From contig CAMNGN010000097.1 in the NCBI GenBank assembly GCA_946538475.1, positions 1 to 7,408 on the forward strand: a stretch of DNA of 7,408 nt, written 5' to 3'. Positions 1-6,335 of this stretch are shown here, in pieces. The position numbers were made by a program, and so were the translations under genes. Each line of letters begins with the position of its first letter. Position 1 is the first letter of the stretch. The stretch comes from an uncultured Blautia sp. (GTDB taxonomy: Bacteria > Bacillota > Clostridia > Lachnospirales > Lachnospiraceae). The notes beneath the pieces are model-generated. The model was not told the origin of the DNA, did not search any database, and saw nothing but the letters and a program-made list of their open reading frames with translations.

Positions 1-362
1 GTCACGATCTTGATATTTTTGTCCCTCACATACTTGACCATGCGAAGAGGCGTGGACCCCGCATCCAGATAGATCACTTCACCGTCACGGACAAGGCTTG
101 CCGCATACCTGGCGATCTTCTCTTTTGCATCCGTATTCAGGATCAGTCTGGAATGAATGATGGTATCCTGCGATCCCTCCGTCACCTTGGCGGCGCCGCC
201 CCTCAAAAGATTGAGCAGGCCCTCATCCGCCATGGCCTTAAGGTCACGCCGGACCGTGGATTCGGATACTCCTTCCATCCCGGAAATGATCTGTTCTACT
301 GTGACAAATTCTTTTTCATCCAGCATCTGCAGGATCTGCTGTCTTCTCTCATATGGTAGCAT
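1..362 (-). CDS. DeoR-family transcriptional regulator, N-terminal 120 residues (3' end outside window)
   Basis: This gene reads from an ATG at 362 and leaves the window at base 1 without a stop. Residues 1-57 form a DeoR-type winged helix-turn-helix: it opens MLPYERRQQILQML, the recognition helix is VSESTVRRDLKAM (residues 32-44), and the wing ends in RGGAA (54-58), matching the VSxxTxRRDL...GGA pattern of the family. From about residue 77 the sugar-phosphate-sensing domain begins, with KEKIARYAASLV and then DGEVIYLDAGST (93-104), the phosphosugar-binding glycine/serine/threonine loop. DeoR proteins usually repress sugar operons and are released by a phosphorylated intermediate. Here the likely target is the transporter/kinase operon upstream, with ligand perhaps the product of the 611-1510 kinase (inference). 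An AGAGGA ribosome binding site lies about 7 bases before the ATG. A large inverted repeat separates the gene from the kinase, so it may have its own promoter. Confidence 0.93.
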   Translation of the reverse strand, partial: MLPYERRQQILQMLDEKEFVTVEQIISGMEGVSESTVRRDLKAMADEGLLNLLRGGAAKVTEGSQDTIIHSRLILNTDAKEKIARYAASLVRDGEVIYLDAGSTPLRMVKYVRDKNIKIV

Positions 363-380
363 AGTTTGTCCTCTGTAAGT

Positions 381-410
381 ATTTTATCGTTATTGTTTGA
401 TAAGTTTAAA
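381..410 (-). promoter_or_regulatory. Weak candidate promoter for the DeoR gene
   Basis: On the minus strand, TAAAAT (381-386, 5 of 6 against TATAAT) stands 18 bases from TTTAAA (405-410, 4 of 6 against TTGACA). The predicted leader would be only about 12 bases, with the ribosome binding site close to its 5' end. The DNA is AT-rich, so chance matches are likely. Confidence 0.33.
384..403. promoter_or_regulatory. Possible operator: TTATC-N10-GATAA inverted repeat
   Basis: TTATC (384-388) and GATAA (399-403) form an inverted repeat with a 10-base spacer, about one and a half helical turns centre to centre. It overlaps the candidate DeoR -10 box, a position suited to autoregulation by the DeoR protein. 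The arms are short and the site is AT-rich, so it is only a candidate. Confidence 0.28.
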
Positions 411-417
411 ATATCAC

Positions 418-447
418 AAAAAACAGAGCAAGTAAAGGAGAATACAC
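418..447 (-). terminator. Possible transcription end at the foot of the inverted repeat
   Basis: Read on the minus strand, the 15-bp outer stem of the inverted repeat ends at 431. It is followed after 7 bases (TGCTCTG) by six T residues (423-418). A long stem followed by a T run suits termination of the transporter/kinase operon before the DeoR gene. The 7-base gap between stem and T run is longer than in a canonical intrinsic terminator, so this is tentative. Confidence 0.35.
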
Positions 448-615
448 GCATCACGGAAACCGAATAACAGGGACATGTTCCTCGACTCCGAGTCACGGGG
501 ACAGGTTCCTTGACTCAGCCCGCGGCATGCCGCCGGATGAGTCAAGGAACCTGTCCCCGTGACTCGGAGTCGAGGAACATGTCCCCGTGACTCAATCTCT
601 GTGTATTCTTTTACT
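431..615. repeat. Long imperfect inverted repeat (cruciform-forming intergenic element)
   Basis: The 248-bp gap between the kinase and the DeoR gene is mostly one inverted repeat. The core is a perfect 48-bp pair, 470-517 against 538-585, around a 20-base loop. That loop itself contains the 12-base palindrome GCGGCATGCCGC (522-533) on exactly the same axis. Further out, TCACGG (451-456) matches CCGTGA (585-590). Outermost, AGTAAA-gg-AGAATACAC (431-447) matches GTGTATTCTTTTACT (601-615) over 15 bp with a two-base insertion. The right outer arm contains the kinase stop codon (TAA, 611-613). Each core arm holds two tandem near-copies of a 19-base unit. No open frame in the element looks like a protein. 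It may act as an mRNA 3'-end structure, an insulator, or a REP-like or non-autonomous mobile element. Confidence 0.97.
470..516. repeat. Tandem 19-base units, period 28, in the left arm of the inverted repeat
   Basis: GGGACATGTTCCTCGACTC (470-488) and GGGACAGGTTCCTTGACTC (498-516) agree at 17 of 19 positions and are 28 bases apart. The right arm carries both in inverted orientation (538-585). Each unit is flanked by GAGTC/GACTC: GACTC-C-GAGTC at 484-494 is a palindrome at the junction. The second unit with its flanks (490-516) can fold into its own hairpin with a GAGTCA/TGACTC stem. This unit-within-unit architecture resembles REP-type elements. Confidence 0.9.
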
Positions 616-1510
616 CCACTTCCGCCAGCACTGGCATCGAATTCTGCGCCCCGAGCCTCGTCACGGTAATGGCACTGCACTTTGTAGCAAACCGACATGC
701 AGCAAAAATATCCATTCCGCCCGTCACCGCATAAGCGATGCCGCCGATAAACGAATCCCCGGCGCCGGTCGTCTCGATCGCCTTCACTTTCATGGAAGGA
801 ACCGCCTCATGTTTAACACCATCGCTCACAACGGCGCCTTCGCTGCCCATAGTGATCACCACGGTATTGCAAAGGTCTGCGGCCATCTCGTCCGCCATAA
901 CGCACCCTTCCTCCAGGGAAGCGGCAGTCCTGCCCGCATAAAACGCGGCTTCCACTTCATTCACGACCAGGATATCACATTTAGAAAGATACTCCTTCTC
1001 AAACGGTTCCGCAGGAGCCGCATTCAGCAAAACCTTGCAGCCATGCTCCTTTGCCTTGTCGATCACATAGCGGTTGATCGGCAGCGGGATCTCCATCTGC
1101 AGGATCACAAGCGATGTCTCATCGAACAGAGAATCCAGCGCATCGATATCCTCAGCGTTGATCTCAAAGTTGGCGCCGCGCACGATCCCGGCATGCACGC
1201 TTCCGTTTTCCAGCGCGTACACCACACCGAGGCCTGTCGGGCCGTCTACTCTGCGGACATGCTCCATATGAAGCCCATACCCGGCAGCTGTATTATATAG
1301 GAAGTCTCCCATCGGATCGTTTCCCACACACCCGACCATGTACGTCTCCACGCCCAGCTTCGCAGCCTGCACAGCCTGATTGGCTCCTTTTCCGCCAGCC
1401 GCAAAGGTGCATCCGTCCACCGGCATCGTCTCCCCCTCTTCAGGGAGACGTCCGGCCTTGAGGATAATGTCATAGTTCATACTGCCGACAACAAGTACTT
1501 TGTTTCGCAT
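611..1510 (-). CDS. rbsK: Ribokinase-like PfkB-family sugar kinase
   Basis: This 299-residue cytoplasmic kinase uses ATP to phosphorylate a pentose or hexose taken up by the adjacent transporter. It has the usual ribokinase length. The N-terminal substrate strand is GSMNYD (9-14), followed by the PfkB signature GGKGANQA (39-46). NEVE (184-187) is the NxxE Mg/phosphate motif, and TTGAGD (247-252) forms the anion hole with catalytic base Asp252. The C-terminal TRLGAQNSMP (284-293) is typical of true ribokinases. The residue before TTGAGD is Glu246, where most ribokinases have Asp; in E. coli RbsK the equivalent Asp helps form the K+ site. The ATG has an AGAGGTGGAG ribosome binding site and lies 24 bases after the permease stop, so it is the last gene of the operon. 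Membership of the ribokinase clade is well supported. The substrate (ribose, ribulose, allulose or another sugar) is not shown. Confidence 0.92.
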   Translation of the reverse strand: MRNKVLVVGSMNYDIILKAGRLPEEGETMPVDGCTFAAGGKGANQAVQAAKLGVETYMVGCVGNDPMGDFLYNTAAGYGLHMEHVRRVDGPTGLGVVYALENGSVHAGIVRGANFEINAEDIDALDSLFDETSLVILQMEIPLPINRYVIDKAKEHGCKVLLNAAPAEPFEKEYLSKCDILVVNEVEAAFYAGRTAASLEEGCVMADEMAADLCNTVVITMGSEGAVVSDGVKHEAVPSMKVKAIETTGAGDSFIGGIAYAVTGGMDIFAACRFATKCSAITVTRLGAQNSMPVLAEVE

Positions 1511-1534
1511 AGCTCCACCTCTTCCCCCACGGCA

Positions 1535-2503
1535 TTATTTGTTCTTTCTGCGAGCCATAAATGCCTTGAAGTCTTCCTGCATAAACTCGAAATAAGAAGC
1601 GATGATGATGATAAGACCGGTAACGATGTACTGCCAGAAGGAGTCCACGTTGATAACGACCATACCGACCTTAAGAACTGCCAGCATCAGAGCACCGATG
1701 AAGGTTCCCAGAGCAGATCCGCGGCCGCCTGCCATACGTGTTCCGCCGATAGCGGCTGCTGCGATGGCGTTGGTCTCATATCCTGTACCTGCCGTTGCTT
1801 CCGCAGAACCCAGGGAAGCAAGCATGATCATACCTGCGATAGCTGCACATGCTCCACATACGATGTATGCGATATATTTTGTCTTGACAACATTAACACC
1901 CGAAAGTTTTGCTGCTTCCTCATTTCCGCCCACCGCGTAGAGGTAAGCACCTGTACGGGTCTTGGAGAGAATGATGTAAGCAATGATAAAGATGATGATC
2001 ATGACCAGCACATAAAAACGAATGCCGGCAAACATTTTTCCGTTGAAGATATTTCTGTAGGAATCCGGAACGCTCGTTACAGGGATACCGCCTGTCACGA
2101 CGTAAGCGATGCCTCGATAAAGACTCATGGTACCCAGCGTCGCGATGAAAGGCTGAAGCTTAAGCCCGGTAACCAGGAAGCCGTTGAAAGCACCGAGAAC
2201 CGCACCGATCACGAGTCCGATCAGGATAGCGATAAGCGGATTCACACCATGAACCGTACACCATGCAACGCAGATACCTGTGATCGCATATGTACATCCG
2301 ATGGAAAGATCGATTCCGCCTGTGATGATGGCGAACATGATGCCGACTGCCAGCACGCCGTTCAGCACCATCTGCTGGAAAACGGTAAGAATATTGTTCC
2401 ACTTAACAAAGGCAGGGTTCATAATGGTAAACACAGCTGCCATGCCCAGCGTGGCCAGAAAAACGACCAGCTCTCTTTTATTTTTACTGAAAAAACGGCC
2501 CAT
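1535..2503 (-). CDS. rbsC: RbsC-type sugar ABC transporter permease
   Basis: This 322-residue inner-membrane permease belongs to the branched BPD_transp_2 group that includes ribose, xylose and allose transporters; two copies form the translocation channel. Hydrophobic segments are visible at about 12-29, 44-61, 70-84, 88-110, 119-138, 162-180, 210-232, 264-285 and 290-306. The conserved GGIDLSIG (62-69) is the family hallmark. GGNEEAAKLSGVNV (192-205) is the cytoplasmic ATPase-coupling loop, and GGTRMAGGRGSALGT (253-267) is the other conserved cytoplasmic stretch. The C-terminus is a basic tail (ARRKNK). Its ATG is one base after the TAA of the ATPase gene, and its AGGAGG ribosome binding site lies inside the end of that gene, so the two are probably translationally coupled. 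Family assignment is firm; the sugar transported is not. Confidence 0.95.
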   Translation of the reverse strand: MGRFFSKNKRELVVFLATLGMAAVFTIMNPAFVKWNNILTVFQQMVLNGVLAVGIMFAIITGGIDLSIGCTYAITGICVAWCTVHGVNPLIAILIGLVIGAVLGAFNGFLVTGLKLQPFIATLGTMSLYRGIAYVVTGGIPVTSVPDSYRNIFNGKMFAGIRFYVLVMIIIFIIAYIILSKTRTGAYLYAVGGNEEAAKLSGVNVVKTKYIAYIVCGACAAIAGMIMLASLGSAEATAGTGYETNAIAAAAIGGTRMAGGRGSALGTFIGALMLAVLKVGMVVINVDSFWQYIVTGLIIIIASYFEFMQEDFKAFMARRKNK

Positions 2504-2504
2504 C

Positions 2505-4004
2505 TTAATTTCCTCCTATGGCATAGTTCATGATGACATCTTCTACATACTGGTCCTTATCGGTAAGTTCACCGGTGATCTTTCCTTCACTCATGATGAT
2601 CAGACGGTCGCTGATACCCATGACCTCAGGCAGCTCCGATGATACGACGATCAGGCTCTTCCCATTTGCCACCATGTCCTCCATCAATCGATAGATTTCT
2701 GCCTTGGCGGCAACGTCCACACCTTTGGTCGGCTCATCAAAGATCAGGATCTCTGTCTCTGCCGACATCCATCTGCCCAGGATGACCTTCTGCTGATTTC
2801 CACCCGACATGTTTTTGGTCAGGTAGTCGATACGCCGGGGATGTACATCCATTTCCTCAAAATAATAAGCTGCGTTTTTATTCTTCTTGTTTTGGTCAAC
2901 AAACAGTCCCGTCATGTACTTCTCCAGACTGGAGATGGCAATATTGTCCGTGTTGTCCGAGAGTGCCATGAAGCCCTGTGTCTTTCTGTCCTCGGGAACC
3001 AGGCCGAGTCCGGCATGAAGAGCCTTGGTGGTGTTCCAGGCTGCATCCAGTTTCTTCCCATGGAGATAGACCTCTCCGCCCGTCTTGCGGTCCGCGCCGA
3101 AGATCGTACGCATGACCTCGGTACGTCCTGCACCGACCAGTCCGAAGAACCCAAGGATCTCTCCCTTGTGAAGCTCAAAGCTGACATCATTAAAGTTCTT
3201 GCCGGAGGAAAGATGATCCACCTTCAGCACAACCTCTTCGGTTCTGGGGCTGGGTTTCAGCCTTCCGGCCACTGCGGCGACGTTACGTCCTACCATAGAA
3301 TGGATCAGCTCGTCTCTGGTCGTCTTCGCGATATCCAGGGTCTCAATATACTCACCATCGCGGAGGATAGACGCTCTGTCGCAGATCTGGAAGATCTCCT
3401 CCAGATGATGGCTGACGTACAGGATCGTAACGCCCTGTGCTTTCAGCTTACGAATGACCTCGAACAGTGCATCCGTCTCTTTAAGTGTCAGCGAAGCGGT
3501 CGGCTCATCCAGAGAAATAATGTTGGAATGATGATACAGAGCCCTTGCGATCGCGAGCATCTGCATCTCGCCCGATGTCAGGTTCGCCACAAGGTCTGCG
3601 GCCGAAAACTTACAGTTCAGATCGGACAGGATCGCGTCCACGTCACTGTTCATCTTCGCGAAGTCAACGAACATTCCTTTTTTCGGCTCATATCCCAGAG
3701 TCACGTTCTGACCGACCGTAAGATCCTTAACTACCAGTGTTTCCTGGTGCACTTTGGAAATGTTTCCGTTTACGATCGCATCGTTTGCATCTTTAAAATG
3801 CACTTCTTTCCCGTGCAGGATTACAGTCCCTTCATATTCAGGGTAAACGCCATGCAGAATATTCAGCAGCGTGGATTTTCCCGCACCATTCTCTCCCAGA
3901 AGAGCGTGAACCTCCCCTTCTTCAACCGAGAAGGAAATATCTTTCAGTACATGTACTCCCGGGAAGCGTTTATTAATCTTGACAAATTCAACCGCCTTTG
4001 CCAC
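2505..4004 (-). CDS. rbsA: RbsA-type sugar ABC transporter ATPase with two nucleotide-binding domains
   Basis: This 499-residue cytoplasmic ATPase powers sugar import through the adjacent permease. The first domain (about 5-240) has Walker A GENGAGKST (37-45), Q-loop Gln87, a signature loop LTSGE (142-146), Walker B IISLDEPTAS (162-171) and switch histidine His199. The second domain (about 257-497) has a degenerate Walker A GLVGAGRTE (288-296) lacking the lysine, signature MSGGNQQKV (399-407), Walker B LIFDEPTKGVD (420-430), and SSELPE in place of the histidine switch. The degenerate second site is normal for this family. LTSGE replaces the usual LSxGQ, which is a mild oddity. The start is GTG at 4004, five bases after a strong AGGAGG. 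A stem-loop region separates it from the sugar-binding protein upstream. Confidence 0.95.
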   Translation of the reverse strand: MAKAVEFVKINKRFPGVHVLKDISFSVEEGEVHALLGENGAGKSTLLNILHGVYPEYEGTVILHGKEVHFKDANDAIVNGNISKVHQETLVVKDLTVGQNVTLGYEPKKGMFVDFAKMNSDVDAILSDLNCKFSAADLVANLTSGEMQMLAIARALYHHSNIISLDEPTASLTLKETDALFEVIRKLKAQGVTILYVSHHLEEIFQICDRASILRDGEYIETLDIAKTTRDELIHSMVGRNVAAVAGRLKPSPRTEEVVLKVDHLSSGKNFNDVSFELHKGEILGFFGLVGAGRTEVMRTIFGADRKTGGEVYLHGKKLDAAWNTTKALHAGLGLVPEDRKTQGFMALSDNTDNIAISSLEKYMTGLFVDQNKKNKNAAYYFEEMDVHPRRIDYLTKNMSGGNQQKVILGRWMSAETEILIFDEPTKGVDVAAKAEIYRLMEDMVANGKSLIVVSSELPEVMGISDRLIIMSEGKITGELTDKDQYVEDVIMNYAIGGN

Positions 4005-4050
4005 TTCTGCCTCCTTTTGCGATTTCCTCGCCCTATTTACAAGTCAAAGG

Positions 4051-4091
4051 AAAATGGCAGATAAGCCTGTATTTATCCTATCTGCCATTTT
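4051..4091 (-). terminator. Stem-loop with U-rich tail between binding-protein and ATPase genes
   Basis: AAAATGGCAGATA (4051-4063) and TATCTGCCATTTT (4079-4091) form a perfect 13-bp stem with a 15-base loop. Read on the minus strand it follows the binding-protein gene, and the stem ends in CATTTT followed by CCTTT, a U-rich tail. A partial terminator or RNA-stabilising hairpin here would give more binding protein than ATPase and permease, as is known for many sugar ABC operons (for example malE). The structure is certain; termination strength is inferred. Confidence 0.7.
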
Positions 4092-4102
4092 TGTCACTCA
4101 GA

Positions 4103-4122
4103 GCGGACTTGTTAAGGTCCGC
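4103..4122 (-). other. Second, smaller stem-loop after the binding-protein gene
   Basis: GCGGAC (4103-4108) pairs with GTCCGC (4117-4122) around an 8-base loop. It lies between the binding-protein stop and the larger hairpin. It has no T run, so 3'-end protection of the upstream mRNA is more likely than termination (inference). Confidence 0.5.
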
Positions 4123-4168
4123 CCTGCTGCCTGTTCATGAAACAATCGGTTATTTGAAATAGTCTGAA

Positions 4169-5227
4169 TTACTCAGCTTTTACGTATGTAGCGTCGGTCC
4201 ATCCGATAATCTCAGCTGCTTCGGTATCAACGTTCTCGGAATCGATCAGAGCCTGCGGAGTTGCCACGACTCTCGGGAGTTCCTGTCCTGCCATAACACG
4301 AAGTGCACACTCGGTAGCAACCTGAGACATGTAGTACGGGAAGGAGTCAACTGTAGCGTCAAGTTTTCCTGCGCGGATGGAATCGTATGCTTCACCGATG
4401 CCGTCTACACCAACAACAAGGATGTCTGCTTCTGCTTCTTCAACAGCCTCAACTACGCCGAGAGCCATGGTGTCGTTGTTGCAGAAGATAGCCTTCAGAT
4501 CCGGGTTCTGCTGAATCCAGGTAGCTGCAAGGTTCTTAGCAGTCTGACGATCCCAGTCAGCGTTCTGCTCTGCGATAACTTCGAGTCCGGAGTTGTTCTC
4601 TGCGATCCAGTCTTTGAAGCCTGCGGTTCTCTCACGAGCTGCGAAAGCTTTGGGCATACCGATAACGATAGCAACCTGACCTTCGTCGCCGAGCTGTTTG
4701 GAGATCCACTCTGCTGCAAGAAGTCCGTTCTGATATGCGTTCGGTCCTACATAATACTCAGCTGACGCGATAAGACCATCGTTTACGTTGAATACCGGGA
4801 TTCCCTGATCCTGAGCGTCTTCTACTGCGGATGTCAGGTTGGAGTCGGAAATCGGAGAAGCAAGGATAGCGGTCACGCCCTGGTTTACCATGTTGCTGGT
4901 CATTGTCTGCTGGCCGATCTCATCAGCTTCGTCTGTTGTAGCATCGATAACGATGGAGTAGTCAACGCCTGCTTCTTTTACTTTGTCTTCTGCTGCGTGA
5001 TAGCCTTCTTCAAGGGTACGCCAGAATTCGTTGGAAAGGGATTTCATAACGCCGCCGAAGGTGATGCCGTCAGCAACAGGAACTTCCTCGCCGAACTCAG
5101 CACGGACATCTTCGATTGTCATTGCGCCTTCTACCTGATCCGGGTTGAACTCTTCTGCATAAACTGCCATTCCGGAACAAACTACTGCTGCTGCACATAA
5201 AACTGCTGCGAACTGTTTTGCTTTCAT
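4169..5227 (-). CDS. RbsB-like sugar ABC transporter substrate-binding protein
   Basis: This 352-residue extracytoplasmic protein captures the sugar and delivers it to the permease. The N-terminus is a signal peptide: Lys2 and Lys4, a hydrophobic core at about 6-18, then VYA-EE (22-26), which looks like a signal peptidase I site. Cys17 lies in AAVVC, which is not a proper lipobox. The mature part is a type I periplasmic binding fold (Peripla_BP_4). It has GGVMKSLSNEFW (58-69), like the RbsB start of lobe 1, ILASPISDSN (121-130), the sugar-contact loop AARERTAGF (196-204), CNNDTMALGV (249-258) and VVGVDGIGEA (271-280). The ATG follows GGAG by six A residues. The gene is 47 bases downstream of the isomerase and is followed by two stem-loops before the ATPase. 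The ligand is probably ribose- or allose-like but cannot be named from sequence. Confidence 0.94.
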   Translation of the reverse strand: MKAKQFAAVLCAAAVVCSGMAVYAEEFNPDQVEGAMTIEDVRAEFGEEVPVADGITFGGVMKSLSNEFWRTLEEGYHAAEDKVKEAGVDYSIVIDATTDEADEIGQQTMTSNMVNQGVTAILASPISDSNLTSAVEDAQDQGIPVFNVNDGLIASAEYYVGPNAYQNGLLAAEWISKQLGDEGQVAIVIGMPKAFAARERTAGFKDWIAENNSGLEVIAEQNADWDRQTAKNLAATWIQQNPDLKAIFCNNDTMALGVVEAVEEAEADILVVGVDGIGEAYDSIRAGKLDATVDSFPYYMSQVATECALRVMAGQELPRVVATPQALIDSENVDTEAAEIIGWTDATYVKAE

Positions 5228-5274
5228 TTTTTTCTCCTTTTTTCTCTTGAAAACACTTTCCTTTTGCGCTCTTT

Positions 5275-6195
5275 TTATTTCAACATGCTCAGGATCAGCT
5301 TGGATGCGCTGACGCCGTCACATTTTGAAACCACTTCGTCGATCTTCTCCAGCCCGATCTCGTCCACGAGATGCTCCAGCTTTTCGAAGGCATCGATGTT
5401 TGCCTGGGTCTCAGGTGCTGCTTCTTCCCTTCTGGGGAAGGTGTCGAAGAATACCACTCCGGTGTAGTTGTATTTCTTCAGATAGTAGACAAATTCCGTG
5501 CACAGGCTGATGTTGACCGAAGAGAAGATCAGTCCGTTATCCTGTTTTCCGTACCCATCGTTCATGTGGAGACCGAACAGTTTGCCTTTGCGGGCCGCCA
5601 GAGCTATGCCGTACGAAGGGCAATCGTTTTTCATCAGCATGTGGCAGAAGTCCAGTGTGCATCCCACGTTGGGGCGGTTCACTTCTTCGATCATCAGCAG
5701 GGTCATTCCCGTGCTGTCGATCATGGCAAAGCTTCTTTCCTCGAAGGGCTTATACTCTATACTGATCTTGATGTCCGGAGCATAATCCGCAACCTCACGG
5801 ATACCTTCCACCATCATGTTCCAGCCTTTTTCGTAGTCCATCTGGAAGGGATAATCAAATCCGTCGTTCTCGAACCAGAGAGTGATAACGCTTCCGCCGA
5901 GTTTTCTGAGGGTGTCGATCCCGTCCTTACACATCTGGATCGCTTCTCTCTGCAGATCCGGATCGGGATTTGTAAAGTTGCCGTTGATAAAGCGGTTTCT
6001 CCAGCGAATGGCAAATCCGTTTACCTTCAGGTCCCCCATGGCTTCCTTCAGTTCTTCCAGATCATATCCTGCGATATGTTCCGGGTAGTTGAATTCCAGA
6101 TGGGTCAGGCCATTCATTTTCCGGTATTCCCTTATTGCCTCCGGAACAGTCGCTCCTTTGAAAATAAATGAATTTACCCGACCGGCGTAGTTCAT
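5275..6195 (-). CDS. Xylose-isomerase-like TIM-barrel sugar isomerase/epimerase
   Basis: This 306-residue cytoplasmic enzyme belongs to the AP-endonuclease-2/xylose-isomerase-like TIM-barrel superfamily, which interconverts aldoses and ketoses or epimerises ketoses with a divalent metal. Likely metal and catalytic residues are Glu147 in SIEYKPFEER (145-154), Asp182 and His185 in TLDFCHML (180-187), His210 and Asp213 in GLHMNDGYG (208-216), and Asp251 in VVFFDTFPRRE (247-257). The EYKP, LDFxH and HxND pattern recalls Pseudomonas stutzeri-type L-rhamnose isomerases more than D-tagatose 3-epimerases; this is from memory and not an alignment. P. stutzeri L-rhamnose isomerase is known to convert D-allose to D-allulose and D-ribose to D-ribulose. 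An in-frame stop just upstream makes ATG 6195 the first possible ATG. GGAG is 10 bases away, a slightly long spacing. It is the first gene after the promoter region and leads the transporter operon. Confidence 0.85.
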   Translation of the reverse strand: MNYAGRVNSFIFKGATVPEAIREYRKMNGLTHLEFNYPEHIAGYDLEELKEAMGDLKVNGFAIRWRNRFINGNFTNPDPDLQREAIQMCKDGIDTLRKLGGSVITLWFENDGFDYPFQMDYEKGWNMMVEGIREVADYAPDIKISIEYKPFEERSFAMIDSTGMTLLMIEEVNRPNVGCTLDFCHMLMKNDCPSYGIALAARKGKLFGLHMNDGYGKQDNGLIFSSVNISLCTEFVYYLKKYNYTGVVFFDTFPRREEAAPETQANIDAFEKLEHLVDEIGLEKIDEVVSKCDGVSASKLILSMLK

Positions 6196-6225
6196 TAACT
6201 TTCATCTCCTTTCATTTTGGTTCAT
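6191..6225. repeat. Four TTCAT motifs in exact 10-bp phase over the isomerase leader and start
   Basis: TTCAT begins at 6191, 6201, 6211 and 6221, exactly one helical turn apart. On the minus strand this reads as ATGAA, and the copy at 6191 contains the isomerase start codon. All lie downstream of the predicted transcription start, so they may act on DNA binding or on translation. An extra copy lies at 6276. Confidence 0.85.
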
Positions 6226-6240
6226 CTCTTTGATGGTCTT

Positions 6241-6270
6241 ATGTTATCATATGCAGTCATATTGTGTCAA
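6241..6270 (-). promoter_or_regulatory. Sigma-A promoter for the isomerase/transporter operon
   Basis: On the minus strand a perfect TTGACA (6265-6270) is followed after 18 bases by TAACAT (6241-6246). An alternative -10, GATAAC, gives a 16-base spacer. Transcription would start near 6234, leaving a leader of about 39 bases before the isomerase ATG. Confidence 0.65.
6249..6262. promoter_or_regulatory. Possible operator within the promoter spacer (ATATG-N4-CATAT)
   Basis: ATATG (6249-6253) and CATAT (6258-6262) are an inverted repeat lying wholly between the -35 and -10 boxes, where a bound repressor would block RNA polymerase. A second small symmetry, ATTG-TGT-CAAT (6261-6271), covers the -35 box. 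The arms are short. Confidence 0.38.
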
Positions 6271-6335
6271 TAATATTCATTTAATTTCTTTAGTTTCCAT
6301 TTATTGCACAATTTCGCATAAAAAATGTTGTGTAA

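Noticed and set aside
414..698. A 94-codon minus-strand open frame running through the inverted repeat
   Set aside because: It overlaps the kinase end in another frame and its sequence simply follows the palindromic repeat; no protein-like features.
587..1300. A 237-codon plus-strand open frame opposite the kinase, starting inside the inverted repeat
   Set aside because: The translation is rich in His, Arg and Cys without motifs, and the minus-strand kinase accounts for the whole stretch.
2841..4064. A 407-codon open frame on the plus strand opposite the ATPase gene
   Set aside because: It lies antisense to a gene with complete ABC motifs, shows no recognisable domain, and is explained by codon bias of the real gene leaving the opposite frame open.
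5371..6171. A 266-codon plus-strand open frame opposite the isomerase gene
   Set aside because: It is a shadow of the isomerase reading frame with low-complexity, histidine- and valine-rich translation and no family resemblance.
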